64,000 bases of DNA, taken from contig KB294417.1 in NCBI GenBank assembly GCA_000328365.1, positions 302,534-366,533 on the forward strand, read 5' to 3'. Both the position numbers and the translations under genes were made by a program. The stretch is from Capitella teleta (lineage: Eukaryota; Annelida; Polychaeta; Capitellidae). Positions 1 to 12,100 of the stretch are shown one piece after another; position 1 is the stretch's first letter; every line of letters starts with the position of its first letter. The notes below the pieces were generated by a model. The model was not told where the DNA came from and made no database searches. It saw nothing but the letters and a program-made list of their open reading frames with translations.

Positions 1-8
1 TATTTTTT

Positions 9-38
9 CCCCCCCCCCCCCCCCCCAAAAAAAAAAAT
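9..38. repeat. C-run followed by A-run
   Basis: An uninterrupted run of C passes directly into a run of A. It is simple sequence with no element around it that I recognise, and its length may be affected by sequencing or assembly. Confidence 0.8.
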
Positions 39-433
39 TGCATGTGCAGAAAAATAAATCACAGCCATTTAGAGAAATCAGTCATTATTTTTGCTATTCG
101 TATGTACGCAATTGTATGATAGTCCCATATTAACGATACTATGCTACACTGACTTTGTCCTTCTCCCCTCAGTTCTCCCAGAAAGGCAAATGACTTAGAA
201 TCACAACGCAAACACCGCAGAGGCGCTTTCGATTTGGGGATAAATTTGATGTCTGTAAGTAGCGAAAGTAGCTTGCTGGACCCAGGACAGCATATTGCTA
301 ATCATGCAGTGGCAACGGTTGTAGCGGCCACTCTGCGAATCGAGAGCAAGAACACAAAATTGATTCTAATTTTTTAGCAACTTGATTGCGTTCATTGTGA
401 TGTAGGAGGATCCATCAGCTATGCACGCAAGAA

Positions 434-451
434 ACACACACACACACACAA
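434..451. repeat. (CA)n microsatellite
   Basis: A short perfect CA dinucleotide tract. The rest of 39-660 holds no supported gene or structured element. Confidence 0.8.
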
Positions 452-666
452 CGCGAATCACGTACAATCATACATGCATTAATTTCGAATTTATTTTTCT
501 TTTCTTTTCTGAACTCTACGAATGCCGACAAATGTAACTATACCTAGCACTCAGAATTAAGGACGGGGCACAGTTCAAATGCAGATGTCTCAGCCATATA
601 TGCCGTTGCCGCCGAAATACAATATGTTCCGGGTATAATCCTACATCAATCGCACTCGATGCCTGA

Positions 667-1062
<396 letters not shown>

Positions 1063-1166
1063 ACAGAAATGACAGTTAAATGATCAGTGAAGCAAGGCGA
1101 GCGAGAGATCAGCTCGCATTCAACAATGGCTTGATGAGCAGTTACTGTACAACTTTTCCTGTCGTG

Positions 1167-1375
1167 AGTTCGTGATAGCGGGAGTCATCACTGCTCAGGG
1201 GACTGGATATTTGGTTCGTATTAACCGGGAGTTCGAACAATGCGTAGTTCGCATTATCCGAGGAACCTGCAATGTTTAAAGATGGGGATACGGCGGGCAT
1301 CCAACAAATAGTTCTGTATAACCGGATCTTCTATATACAATGTATCCGAGTTCGTGATAGCGAGCTGTGACTGTA
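1167..1375. mobile_element. Possible pogo/Tigger-type inverted-repeat remnant (one end)
   Basis: The sequence ends in GTGACTG followed by TA, as expected for the end of a TA-inserting mariner/pogo element. The phrase GTTCGTGATAGCG occurs near both 1167 and 1350. I found no matching opposite terminus, so at most one end remains. This is a weak call. Confidence 0.3.
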
Positions 1376-4040
1376 TTGAAAAATATATAGTTATCATTTA
1401 ATACATAAACAAAATCATTCATGTGTTCATTGTATTGTATCAAGTTTATCTATCATATAATGTGCTCGATTACCTTTAGATTGGTGGTAAAAAGCTCAAG
1501 ATGTACACCTTCTTTTGGTATGTACATATACAGTAATATATTATTAATACATTATAATAACAAAATTAAATTTAAATTGACGTCAGTTATTTGACCGTGT
1601 AGAAATGAAGCATTTGTCGACTTTTATATTTCACCTGCTCCTATAGTTGGGTCATTCTTTTTAATAACTTATCAATTAGAGAAATAATTTTCAAGAGTAC
1701 AGCCATGGATATATTCAGCATGAAATGACTGACCCGACATCTTTCTTGCAGGCAACCCCATCCTGTCATTGGAAATGATTGGCATGTCGAAAAGTATACA
1801 AATGTGGAAAAATAGTTCTTACAGACATTTAACCCCAGAAAACAAAATGATACATATAATTATAAGTTTTATAACCAACAAAATCAAAGGAAAGAGTTGG
1901 GAAAAAATATACATGATGCACTAACTATAGTCATTACATGCACAGCTGTCATATCATCCAGGAATAGGCATTGAGCAGAGAACAATGCATACGCATAGGC
2001 CATCAAATCGAATCGTTTTCCCTTCATCCTTCGCCAGGCACAATCAATGTTGAGGCAGTGTGTGCAGGATAGCGGAATTTTCATGCTCAAGTTATACCTG
2101 TTGAAAATATTTAAAGAAGAGAAACTCCCACAATGATTATTAGTACATGTATGACTGTATATGTTATGAACAATCGTATCAGGGTATGTAGCGAATAATA
2201 TCATATTGAATTTGTAGTTGATAGTGAAGCAGACCAAACATAGAGCTGAGTGAGACATTAAAATCAAATTGATGCCCGCACATGCAGCTCTGAATATGGC
2301 TTATTCGAGAGAACAGAAGCAGGGTATATCACTCTATGGCAGTGGCTGATTGATTTATTCAGGTTAAGAGTTATTTGTATAGTAAATTACATTCACGAAT
2401 ATTTGAGCTATGATTTAGGTAAACTTAATTTCAATGACATAAGGTTCAACGTGTCGCAATTCATTTTCACAGTTTTTGTGAAATCGAGTGAAATGGATGT
2501 ACCAAAATAGGGGTGATTTTTCATCGGTGCGTGCCGGTGCTTCTATACTCAGTAGCGCCGGGGACCAGTGAAGTATTATACCAGGTTATGCCAGGTTGTT
2601 AGTCTACATCAACCAGCAAAGCTACTGTTGAAGAGGAACTCAGTTCATTTCGGAACCATTTTAGATTTATTCAATGGTGAGTGATGAGAGACCTTTTTTT
2701 TTTAATTTGTTCAGCTATGAAGAATACTCAAGCCAAATTAAAATACGACTTTCTAACTCAAGTAGAATAGCTTGAAACGAGATGAGTGCGAGATTTCTTT
2801 TATGAGAACTGCTGAAAGATTTGCTCACTCGACGGCTCCCATTGTTAACAAAGGAGGATTACTTTTGTCACGTCACCACAGTTTGACATCGAACGTGAGA
2901 AGAAAACGAGATTTTAAATTTCTCAAATTCGATGTATGTAGGAATTAGCACACAGCAAGCTTATTGTCTAAAATATGTCAGTCGAAATGCGTATTTGTCT
3001 TTTGAACATCTGTCACTAATTCTGAAAAATCGGAGGTCCTCTTTAAGGCTAACATTTGCAACTTGCAATGATTCCCATTTAAGCAAATTCGAACCTGATC
3101 ATTTCACTCTGAGCATTCATCATATCTTGCGGAATAACAATCAGTTTGGCTGTTTTAGCAGCCGTGGCGAACGTGCACACTGCTGGAATATAATGAATTC
3201 GACGAAACACAACGCAACGAGCACTAAACGGTTAGCTTCACCTGAGTACTATATATAGTACATGTTGATTATTAATCATCTCGACGTTGACACAAATGGT
3301 GCTGACGTCCACATCGTGGTAGGCAAAAGGTTTAATCCTGGCTTGAAGCAAATTAAGACAACAAGGAAATGAGTAGGCCTGACTAAATGTACATTGGCAT
3401 ATTATTATTCCATGAAGTAGATGATGGATTGCACTTTCCATTGTGGTGCCTCCAGGGTGGACCTTTGATTTAGTCTTTTTTTGGGCGGACAGCTCGGGAA
3501 CGATGATATACGCAGCTGAGCCGCTTTTGACTTAGCTGGAATATGTACATACATTGTATTATATGCTTCTTACAACCGTCTCGTTTGGCGTACAATAATC
3601 TTCGATAATCCTGTTTTACTGAGGGTTTATCCTTACAGTAACAGTTTAACTCAGCGCAGGTGCGCAGCTTGTTTCAGCGAAAGTCAAAACAAGCCAATTA
3701 GCGTTGCACCTGTTTGACCAAACACCCAATTTGGTTTCAGTCCAAAATCGTTAAAAGTGGGTCTCGCCAATCCTCGGTGCATTAAAGCTAGCTCTCACTT
3801 ACTTGTTGGGGAAATACGCCCCTGACACTGTGGATATTCGCTTATTTCAATCAAGGAATGAAAATTATCCGTACTGCGAATCAATCATGCCATGCAGCGC
3901 AACACAGCATGTGCTACAAGTGAGCATTTTCGTCACCTGCGGACAAATTCTCGGTTTTTACATTTTCGCGGAATCGCCTCAGCACCCGAGTGAGTACGCA
4001 TATAGGTCATTGACCAACGTTTATTTCTGTAAGATTTCCC
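1376..4040. other. Intergenic or intronic AT-rich stretch, no gene seen
   Basis: The open frames here (for example 2932-3258 plus and 1884-2267 minus) lack domain character, splice context or composition bias. I see nothing supportable apart from short AT-rich low-complexity pieces. Confidence 0.5.
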
Positions 4041-4051
4041 AAGTTTAAAAG

Positions 4052-4348
4052 TTAAGGTCCAGCCGTTGCTTGGTCAAGCAAGTCCAGCTCTTGCTCGGAG
4101 GCAGCACCTCCAACTTCGATGTGAAGTGACCTCTGAGTCGCCGATTGAGGTTGGGCGTCTAACGTGGACCCGCGGTGACCGAGACAACGCCAGAGAAGTG
4201 AGCATTCAGAACCAAGTCCTGGATGTCTCACATGTTTCGAGCGTGTTGACGATTCGGGAAGTGGAGGAGGAGGACTTCGGAGGGTATGAGTGCAACGCCG
4301 CCAACACGGCTGGAGAGGTGGCTTCAGGTCGGATTCGGATTGAGAGAT
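4052..4348 (+). CDS. Single exon encoding an immunoglobulin (I-set/C2-like) domain
   Basis: The reading continues KVQPLLGQASPALARRQH, then LQLRCEV (first disulfide Cys), LTWTRGD (core Trp), SSVLTIREVEEEDFGGYEC (the D-x-G-x-Y-x-C signature with the second Cys) and a final strand ending GRIRIE. This is a complete Ig fold of roughly 95 residues. It ends at a strong donor, AGAGAT|GTGAGT, in phase 1, the usual phase of Ig-domain exons. The matching phase-1 acceptor would be the AG at 4050-4051, although AGs at 4042-4043 and 4055-4056 are alternatives, so the start is uncertain by about 10 bases. It belongs to an Ig-superfamily gene on the plus strand whose other exons are not recognisable in the window. 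It could be an exon of a gene extending to the left, or an orphaned exon. Confidence 0.72.
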
Positions 4349-4678
4349 GTGAGTGCATTACATGTACTAAACCCGACAGTATCCAAGTTCAAATGCTCAA
4401 ATACGGTTCGATCTCATTGGCTCCCTGGGCGAAACCTTAAAATGGCCAGTGCTCTGTGATCTAGAAGACTGAGCGTCATGATTCTTGTTTCAGAATAAAC
4501 ATAAATCAATATTACGATTAATTTCACTGTAATCAAGCTTGTTTTAACTTTAGTAATGCGATATCTACTGATTTACATATACATGTATTAATGAGGCAAT
4601 GAAACGCAAAAAAGCTGACTTTCTTGGACGGTTTTTCAATTCTCACGATTTCAATCTGAAACCTGCAGGCCCGATATA

Positions 4679-5554
4679 CAGTAAAATCTCGATATATCAA
4701 ACGTCCTTCCCTCGAATGTCTCCCTGTGTCGAAGTGTTTTCAAAGTCCCGACGATTCTCCTATACTTTACTATTAGCATTAACATCCGTCCCTCGAACGT
4801 CTCATTCTCGAATTTATTCTTGTATCGAAGTGTTTTCTGTGTCCCCGAGACATACTTTCGATCTGTAGCTCGAAGTCGAAATATTCGATGACCATATTTC
4901 TCAGTTTGGTAACTTCAAAGAGAGAGAGATAGTCAGTAGTTTACAAAGCATCAAAACATCCCCGCCCCCACAAAGCAGTCGGCAGCCTTTATCTCTCCTC
5001 TGTTTACGCCGCGACCAGAGCTTTGATTGGATGACCCAAAAGATCAACGGACTGTGGATTTTAACTAAGCTATAAGGCATATTGTTGTTGGTGTATTTGT
5101 GATGATCTTTAATGAATGACCGGCAAAAGACCGCGACCAGAGCTGGGCTGACTCCTAAAATCAATAGAACGTGGATATGGACTAATTAAGGCATTGTTGT
5201 TGGTGTGCTTGTGATGATATTTAAGGAATTGCCGACAAAAGACCGCGCGCATTTGAAGCTAGAGTTATTTAAAGAAATCCAGCCTTAGATCTACACGTTG
5301 ATAAATATTTGTTAATTAAAAGTTTCAATCTCAATTTCTCCTATAATCATTTCTTTGGTCTAGATTTCTCGTAAGTCATGAGATCACCGTTCATAGTTTA
5401 TGAGTTCATAACGCATGCAGTTAATCATAACGTCAGAGCACGGTTTGAAATCATAACGGTCATATCATAACGGCCTCGATCTGTCCGTCGAAGTATCATT
5501 GAGTCGAAGTATTTGAGCTAACCCCACGAACTTCGACACATCGAGGTTTTACTG
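4679..5554. mobile_element. Non-autonomous pogo/Tigger-like DNA transposon, TA target duplication
   Basis: The left end reads CAGTAAAATCTCGATATATC and the right end is the reverse complement of CAGTAAAACCTCGATGTGTC. Both are flanked by TA (4677-4678 and 5555-5556). This terminus is typical of pogo/Tigger elements. The terminal arms contain repeated CTCGAA/TTCGA motifs. I see no transposase. The interior carries an imperfect tandem duplication. Insertion into the surrounding MITE shows the outer element is older. Confidence 0.7.
5009..5241. repeat. Two-copy imperfect tandem repeat, about 115 bp unit
   Basis: Copy 1 (5009-5129) and copy 2 (5130-5241) share CCGCGACCAGAGCT at the start, GGCAT.TTGTTGTTGGTGT in the middle and CAAAAG at the end. 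A third partial start (GACCGCGCGC) follows. It is internal to the Tigger-like element. Confidence 0.75.
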
Positions 5555-6159
5555 TACACAGAGTGGGAAAATTCATTATAATGCTCACTCATTGATGCAA
5601 GAATTGCTCTGCTGAGTGTTCTAGGTCCGAAGCACTGGTCACTTCTAAATTTCGCCCAGGGAGCCAATGAAACCGTTATGTAACTGAGGATTCAAGATGA
5701 TCGTCGCGGTTACATCTTGTGGAACTAGACATGTACAATGACTGCACGTACACACTGGTTTGGGTTTTATCCTGTAGAAGCGCCCCTGCTCATATTCTCT
5801 CCTCATTCGTTCAGCTTTCATTCACCGCTGTTGTTAATCGCAGATGGAATCAACGGCATACGTTTTGTCGACATGACTCCGGCCATCGCAGATAGCAAAG
5901 AAACATCGAGATCGCCAACTGTCGACGTCACTGAAGCATCAATTCGCATGAAACCTGGCGACATCACTGGTTGTGCGAAGTCTGTGACAAATTCTGCTCC
6001 AGATTTCTTTCCCTGTTTCCATTTCATCATTTCAATGTACTTAATATTGTGAAATTGGAGATGATGCCAAAGGTTCAATTCGGACGACAGCGTTCAAAAT
6101 GAACAATAATGAAATAAATAATTGCTTAACCTCTTACATGGGTCTATATTCTGTTTGTA

Positions 6160-6300
6160 CAGTATAACCTCGATATGTCGAACTCCCATAACTCGAAAAG
6201 CTCCTTAACTCGAACTCATTTTCCATCCCCGTGGGTAACTTCAGTTACACTTAAGTCGAAAACTCGAAGCTAACTCAAATATGCAAAATTTTCATGCTTA
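6160..6300. mobile_element. Second pogo/Tigger-like terminus
   Basis: A TA (6158-6159) precedes CAGTATAACCTCGATATGTC, followed by repeated ACTCGAA-type motifs, as in the terminal arm of the element at 4679. I could not find a matching opposite end before 7100, so the element is truncated or decayed and the right limit is a guess. Confidence 0.5.
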
Positions 6301-7656
6301 ATTGAATGCTTGATAACATTGTCTGTGATTGGATAAAGCTGTCTCAATTATTTCCTCGACTCGGAGCGTCCAATCAGCGTCTTTCACATCTTTCTCGAAG
6401 TTGACAGCGAGCGGTTCTCGGAGTAACTCCCGAATTCTGTAGGTTCCTTTTCTGTGACAATCTAGTACTAAAATATCTGAGGAATTGTGTTGACTCGATG
6501 CTGTCAAACCTTCTTCGCGAGCAATGCAGACAAGTTCAATAGCACATGAACAACATTCTTGTTCCCTCTTCCACGCGTGCTTGGGGCTTCCAAGTGCAGC
6601 AGCAGTGCTTATAGTTCTGCTTACTTAACCTCGGGATTTTGCTGGCATCTCCTGACTTTAAGTGGGTTTACCAGATATACTGTGGATAGTGGGCGAAGAA
6701 TGAAGAGTCTTATCCAAGAATGTCAAGAACCCACGCTGTTGAGCCTAGTGTTGATCAAGCAATTAACAGAATGGACGACTTATGCAGAGATTCCCCTTTG
6801 AAGTGCACTAAATCATAACGGACTTCCGAGCCCCTTATGATATGACTGATAATGGTCGAAGTTTTAGGGTATGTAAATCATAACGTTCACGAAGAGTCCA
6901 CCTGCGAGGTTTGTTGAACGAGGCAAACCGGTTGGCTGGATAAATATTTGATATTTCTATTTAAAAGATCCTTCTAAATATAGCAGCCATTGTACCATGG
7001 GAAATACGCCAAAATATTTCTCCAGCTCACACGGCAGCGCTGGTTAAGTTAATTCATTCGGAATATACATGTAATTGATAAATTAATATAAGGGCACCAT
7101 GCGTTATATTCTAGTCTGCGTGAATCCAGGTGCTAGCTAATTAAACTAAGTATGCAATGCTGGATAACAATATCCTGTATTGCACACGTATATAACATAA
7201 ATCTGCCAAGATTAGCTTTCGAATGGCTCGTTTTCCAAATGCCTTGAGTACGTGTAAACGATACTAATAATTGGATAATACTGCTTGTTGCTGCACGGTC
7301 ACGTTCATCATTAACGAGACATGTAATAAAATCAGAGAAAAAACAGAGGCTTTGTTTTACAATGCTGAAATGACTCGAGACAGGAAGGGAGGGGGCAGGG
7401 GTGTTTTCGTCAGCGATGTCTCTTGGGTCTCCAGTGTCTTGGTTTGATCCTTGCTGAGGCTGGCATTGGTCGTGAAATCTCCGCCGGATCAATGCATGTT
7501 TAGTACAAGACTGGTAATTGTGCTATGACGTGTGTAATGACGTAAGTGGAGTAATGAGTTTCAGAGTGAATTCTCTGCTAATGAGAGAAGCAAACATGAT
7601 GTCCTGGCTGAGTTGATTGGATATGCAGAATTAAAGGGGTCTACATCAGGGCAGAG

Positions 7657-7740
7657 TCATACAACCCTTAATTGCAATTACAAGTCATACAACCCTTTAT
7701 TGCAATTACAAGTCATACAACCCTTAATTGCAATTACAAC
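7657..7740. repeat. Three-copy 28-bp tandem repeat
   Basis: Units at 7657-7684, 7685-7712 and 7713-7740 are nearly identical, beginning TCATACAACCCTT and ending GCAATTACAA. Only one or two differences separate the copies, suggesting recent slippage or duplication. Confidence 0.9.
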
Positions 7741-8393
7741 ACCATCACTATTGATAATCTATTGTTTACCAGTTAATAACTCATTACTAAGAGTGTCTCT
7801 TGTCAGATAACGAAATCCCCTCTCCCCTCCCTGGGTTTTTCGCCTGCAGGAGAGACTTGACAGGTCTTGATTGATCGATTACTGTTCAGACCTATGATCC
7901 TCATGTGAATTGACAACACACTCGGTTTATTTTGGAACCTTTATTTGGTATGCACGATAGCCACAGACTCTGTGGTGGAGCAAAGATGGCTATAGAGTAT
8001 CTTTGGATGGAGAGGATAGAGACTTCACTATAGAACTTCACGTTGTTATCAGTAGGGGAAATCGAGGAAGCATCCCGAAGTTTTCAGCCCAGGATTCTTG
8101 GAGGAAAATCTATAAATTCACAATGGCATTTGCCTACAGGCTGCGTTTAAATTAATGGGTTTTGGTCTCAGCTTACAATGATTGAAGATGCAAGAAAAAG
8201 TCGAAGCCTGTATGTTCTCGCTTGCTTGCTATACAACTGTACACAACTTCTTGTTCATTATAAAGGGCTTACGTATTTTTAGATTGCTACAAAGTTCAAC
8301 GACATCTAGTATAAGTTTGTTTCAAAGTACAGTGTAAGAAACATTGATTGAAAATGAATAACAATAATTAATTTTGAATGGCAACAGAAGTGA

Positions 8394-8399
8394 TTTATT
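8394..8399 (-). terminator. Candidate polyadenylation signal AATAAA for the NAV gene
   Basis: Read on the minus strand, this is AATAAA, about 595 bases past the stop codon inside an AT-rich stretch (8340-8990) that looks like a 3' UTR. Another AATAAA lies further on, at about 7926-7931. Which one is used cannot be told from sequence alone. Confidence 0.35.
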
Positions 8400-8991
8400 C
8401 ATGATTCAAAAATGGCAAAAAGAAACACATTTGTTTAATAAAAAAAGTAACATCAAACGCAAACATGAGATGACTCCCAAAGTAAATGAAGAACATGATT
8501 TTAATAAAATAATACATACAAATCAACGTGAAACAACACAGCATTTTTCCGAGGAAAATAAGTCGATAATTAGAAACACAAAAACTTCAATTTGCTTTGA
8601 TATTTAAAAAGGACACCAGTACAAATCTTGAGAGGGCTATGAAAATGATTAATCAATAACCATTCAATATATTACAACCACACTCATTAAAGATGCTAAT
8701 TAACTATTTAATCATGAGGTATAAAGAGAGAGATAACACATAAGGAATTCCATTCCTTGCAGAATAATGAGTATCAGAATATTGAGAGAAAAAACAGTTC
8801 AAATAACATTGAAACATCTAACTCTAGAGTCTTCCATAATAATTATGATGAAGTTTAAACACCATAATAAATAGCACCAAAACACACAAAATATTAGATT
8901 GTCCATTCATGAGTATTTCCACGATCCAGCGACTAGATTTGCACACCGCACACCAATTATGCTTCAGTCAGAATAAGTCACAATTAGTCAT

Positions 8992-9132
8992 TCACAGAGT
9001 GGACTCCACACCATCGCGGCTGGGCTCCTGCAGCTGCCCACTGCTGTGGCTATCCAGACTGGTGCTGTCACTGTCTTGGCTTTGCGGAGAGGAGTATGAT
9101 GCTGCTTCCTGAAGTCGCATCAACATATTGAG
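8992..9132 (-). CDS. NAV2: NAV exon 21 (last coding exon, stop)
   Basis: Begins after TTTTAG with LNMLMRLQEAASYSS and runs through QSQDSDSTSLDSHSSG to the terminal GVESTL and TGA. The NMLMRLQEAA and ESTL blocks are the conserved C-terminus of vertebrate NAV proteins. Residues 2389-2434. Confidence 0.97.
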   Translation of the reverse strand, partial: LNMLMRLQEAASYSSPQSQDSDSTSLDSHSSGQLQEPSRDGVESTL

Positions 9133-12100
9133 CTAAAATAGGAAAGAGATGAGTACTGAATAAGGGGTGACGTTGTTGCTCTTACTAAGGGGTCTCCCTC
9201 CGCATCGCTCTGCTGTGCCCCTTGGCACGCCTTCCCACCGCCAGCAGGACCTCCTCCTGACATGGACGACCCTTGCGCATCATAACCAACGTCCTCAGGA
9301 CGAAGGCGCAGAAGTGACGGCCAATCAGAGACAGGATCTCCCTGTTGGATCCAGGGGTACGTCTCAATCACCCAGTCGGTGGGGTCTTCCCAAGGTGCGC
9401 GTCTACCATACAGCTGAAAGGAAATAATATGCATAAGGGTTCCATGATTGATAAGCAGTCTAAAATACCTGTATTCCCTCGCGCACAGCCTCCAACAAAT
9501 AAGGCACAATGGAGTAGTTCCAGAGATCTGTAAACCACACCTGTGAACCTTCTGTCTCCATTGGGCACGAAAGGAAAAGGCGGGGCCCTGTACAAAAACC
9601 TCATAATACACACGGCCCACACATCAAAACACCCCGCTTACCAATGGTGACATCGGAGGAACTGTGTGTCTCCAGGAATTTATTCAAATGCTGCCAGATT
9701 TTCGGGATCCACTCGATGACCTTCTGCAGAGAAGGATTGCGAGCACCCGCTTTGATTTCTTGGTGAATGACTTTGCGACGCAAGTAACGACCAAGGAAGC
9801 CTTTCACTGGCTCCATGTGGTTGGCGCACAACACCCAACGGAAGTTGTGATGCAGTTGCAGATTAGTAGAAGAGCAGGTTGCTTGGTTCATCGTTCCGAT
9901 GATGTACGGACACGTCTGGTTCTTAACGCTGAGCAGTCCGTTGAAGACCTCGCCCAGGGAGGCCACGTGGTGCAGGTTATCGAGGATGATGATGTCGGGT
10001 AAATCAGCAGCCGAGTGTTCGCACTGGTCAGCAATGTTTGCCAGATACTGGCGGAGTTCTTTGCTGGATTTGTGATCCACGTTGAACGTGGCGATGGCTC
10101 CGGGCGTCACATCTTTGCCGGTGCGTACCATGAGGTACTCGGCCAACTTGTGCGCCAGGTAAGTCTTGCCAGTGCCACTGGGACCACACAGGATGATCCT
10201 CCTGTGCTCCATCAGCAGAGACACGTAACGCTGCATAATAGGACGAGGGATGAGGCTCTCAAACGCCAAGGAGTCAACCACACCCTGGGCGGTCCCCTTC
10301 AGTACAACCGAGATGTTGGTCTGATCAGCCACCAGATAGCCGCAGGGCAGTAGTTCAGGTGGGCTTGAGTCCTTGGTTCGCAACTGGTCAGCGACCGTAT
10401 AGCACTGGACGCTGTCCCCTGTGAGGCCCATGTTGCTGCTCGGATCCACGCGCATCACATATTCCTAATGAGCACAATGAAATGGAATATTAACTGGAAA
10501 CCGAACGCTCTCACCTTGAAAACTTTGCGCACAATGGTGTCCAGCATTTCCCATTTGGTTTTACCACTGACAGAAATAGCACCAATGAGAATGCTTTCAA
10601 GTTTTTGCTGAAAAATAAAACAAAATAAAATAAATGTGTATATAATAATAATCAATTGGCCCTCCAGGAGCTTTTACATACCTCACAAGACCGCGACATA
10701 TCAGCTGAAGTCGTAAGAGAAACAGAAAGTGTCACACGGCGACCTTCTCGGTCAGGTGTGTCTGAGAGTAGAAGATCTGCAAAGGGAGAAACGACTTATA
10801 TAAAAAAAGGGGAATTCATAATTAAAAAAAAAAAGAGGGAAAAACATGAAGCAGCACATTTGGGTTGGAAGGGTGGATAAAAAACAGCGCTATGCACACT
10901 CACACAGTAGCACAATCACGACACAAGGGTCTTTTCAAAATTCTGACCACGTTCAATGAAATTAAAATTAATTTTTTGGACGAGAACTTAGGATCTTATG
11001 AATCTAAAGCGACACAAGAGAGAAGATGAGAGAAATACTTGCACAAGGTCACAAGAGAATTATGTCGGCAAGTAAATCTGAAAAAACGTGGGTTTTGCGG
11101 ATTAGCTACGAGAAAAAGAGAGAAAGGGTAGATGGCAGCTGGTCAAGGGGTTTTGGAGAGAAAATATGGACACAAACGGAACCAAAGGACAACAGAAACA
11201 CTCCAAAAGGAAAACAAAAAACAAAAACCCCATTCTTAAATTTTAACTAATCTTGATCCACGAGCCAGAATGTTTGTAGCGAGATTTTTTGAAGTATATT
11301 TTATTAGTAACAAAAATATCCCCCCCCCCCAACAAGAAAAATTCATTTCAAACACATGCAGTTCACCATGGAAGTGCACTAAACTCAGGAATAGTAATAA
11401 GCGAACGCCTAGTATGTCGGCTGCTCAATGTATGGTAATGATATGTACCTAGGCTACTGGGGTCTCCGAGACTGAGTCGCTTCTCCAAGGGTTCAACAGG
11501 TGCAGTTGTGGTGGGACTGCCAGGGCTTATTCCCTTGGAACTGATCAGCGTCTGCAGGCGAGTGTTATCCGCTTTCAGGGAACTCATCTCGTTCTGTTGT
11601 GGAAGAGGAAGGAAAAAATGTACAGGTTTTGTACAAGGCAAAGATGTACAGACCTTCATCCGATTCATTGTATCTCTCAGCTGCTCCAATTGAGACGCAG
11701 AAGACAGCGCTTCGAGGCGGATGTCTGTCAACTTCATGTCCTTCTCATGCAGCTGCTGCTGCAAATCCAGGACTGAGTCGTCTCCTCCCGATCCACCGGA
11801 GATCGCTCCGGATGAGTGGGAACTCTTGACCGGAGTGGTGGGCATGCTCATTGCGTGAGGAGCCATGAGCAGTGGTGAGTTAGGCACAGAGAAGTCTGAA
11901 CGCATGGACGCTGTGTCCGGCTCAACGTCCGACATGGATCCATTCTTGCATTTCTTCGTTCCTGGTTGTTTGGGAGTGCTCCCTTTGGGCGCAGAGAAAG
12001 CCTTGCTGAACGAGCTCCTCAACTGCACAGGGGAAACATGTGTTGTTAAATACCAAGCAATTTTAACGAGCAAACACAATGCTACATACCCATCCTTTCT

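Larger units (their letters stand above)
4415..5669. mobile_element. Composite inverted-repeat element: outer MITE split by an inner Tigger-like element
   Basis: The 20 bases at 4415-4434 and 5650-5669 are perfect reverse complements (core GGCTCCCTGGGCG). Similarity continues inward at about 75 percent for another 40 bases on each side (4435-4474 against 5610-5649). Removing the inner 876-bp element leaves an outer element of about 375 bp with terminal inverted repeats of about 60 bp and no coding capacity, consistent with a MITE. It lies about 65 bases after the Ig exon donor, so it is probably intronic. Confidence 0.65.
5670..8340. other. Spacer between the repeats and the NAV 3' end, no gene seen
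   Basis: The open frames are short and featureless. Apart from the Tigger-like terminus and a 28-bp tandem repeat, I see no domain, splice site pair or RNA structure that I can defend. Confidence 0.5.

Noticed and set aside
5818-6078. 86-codon minus-strand frame next to the Tigger-like terminus as a transposase piece
   Set aside because: No DDE, HTH or CENP-B-like motif could be seen.
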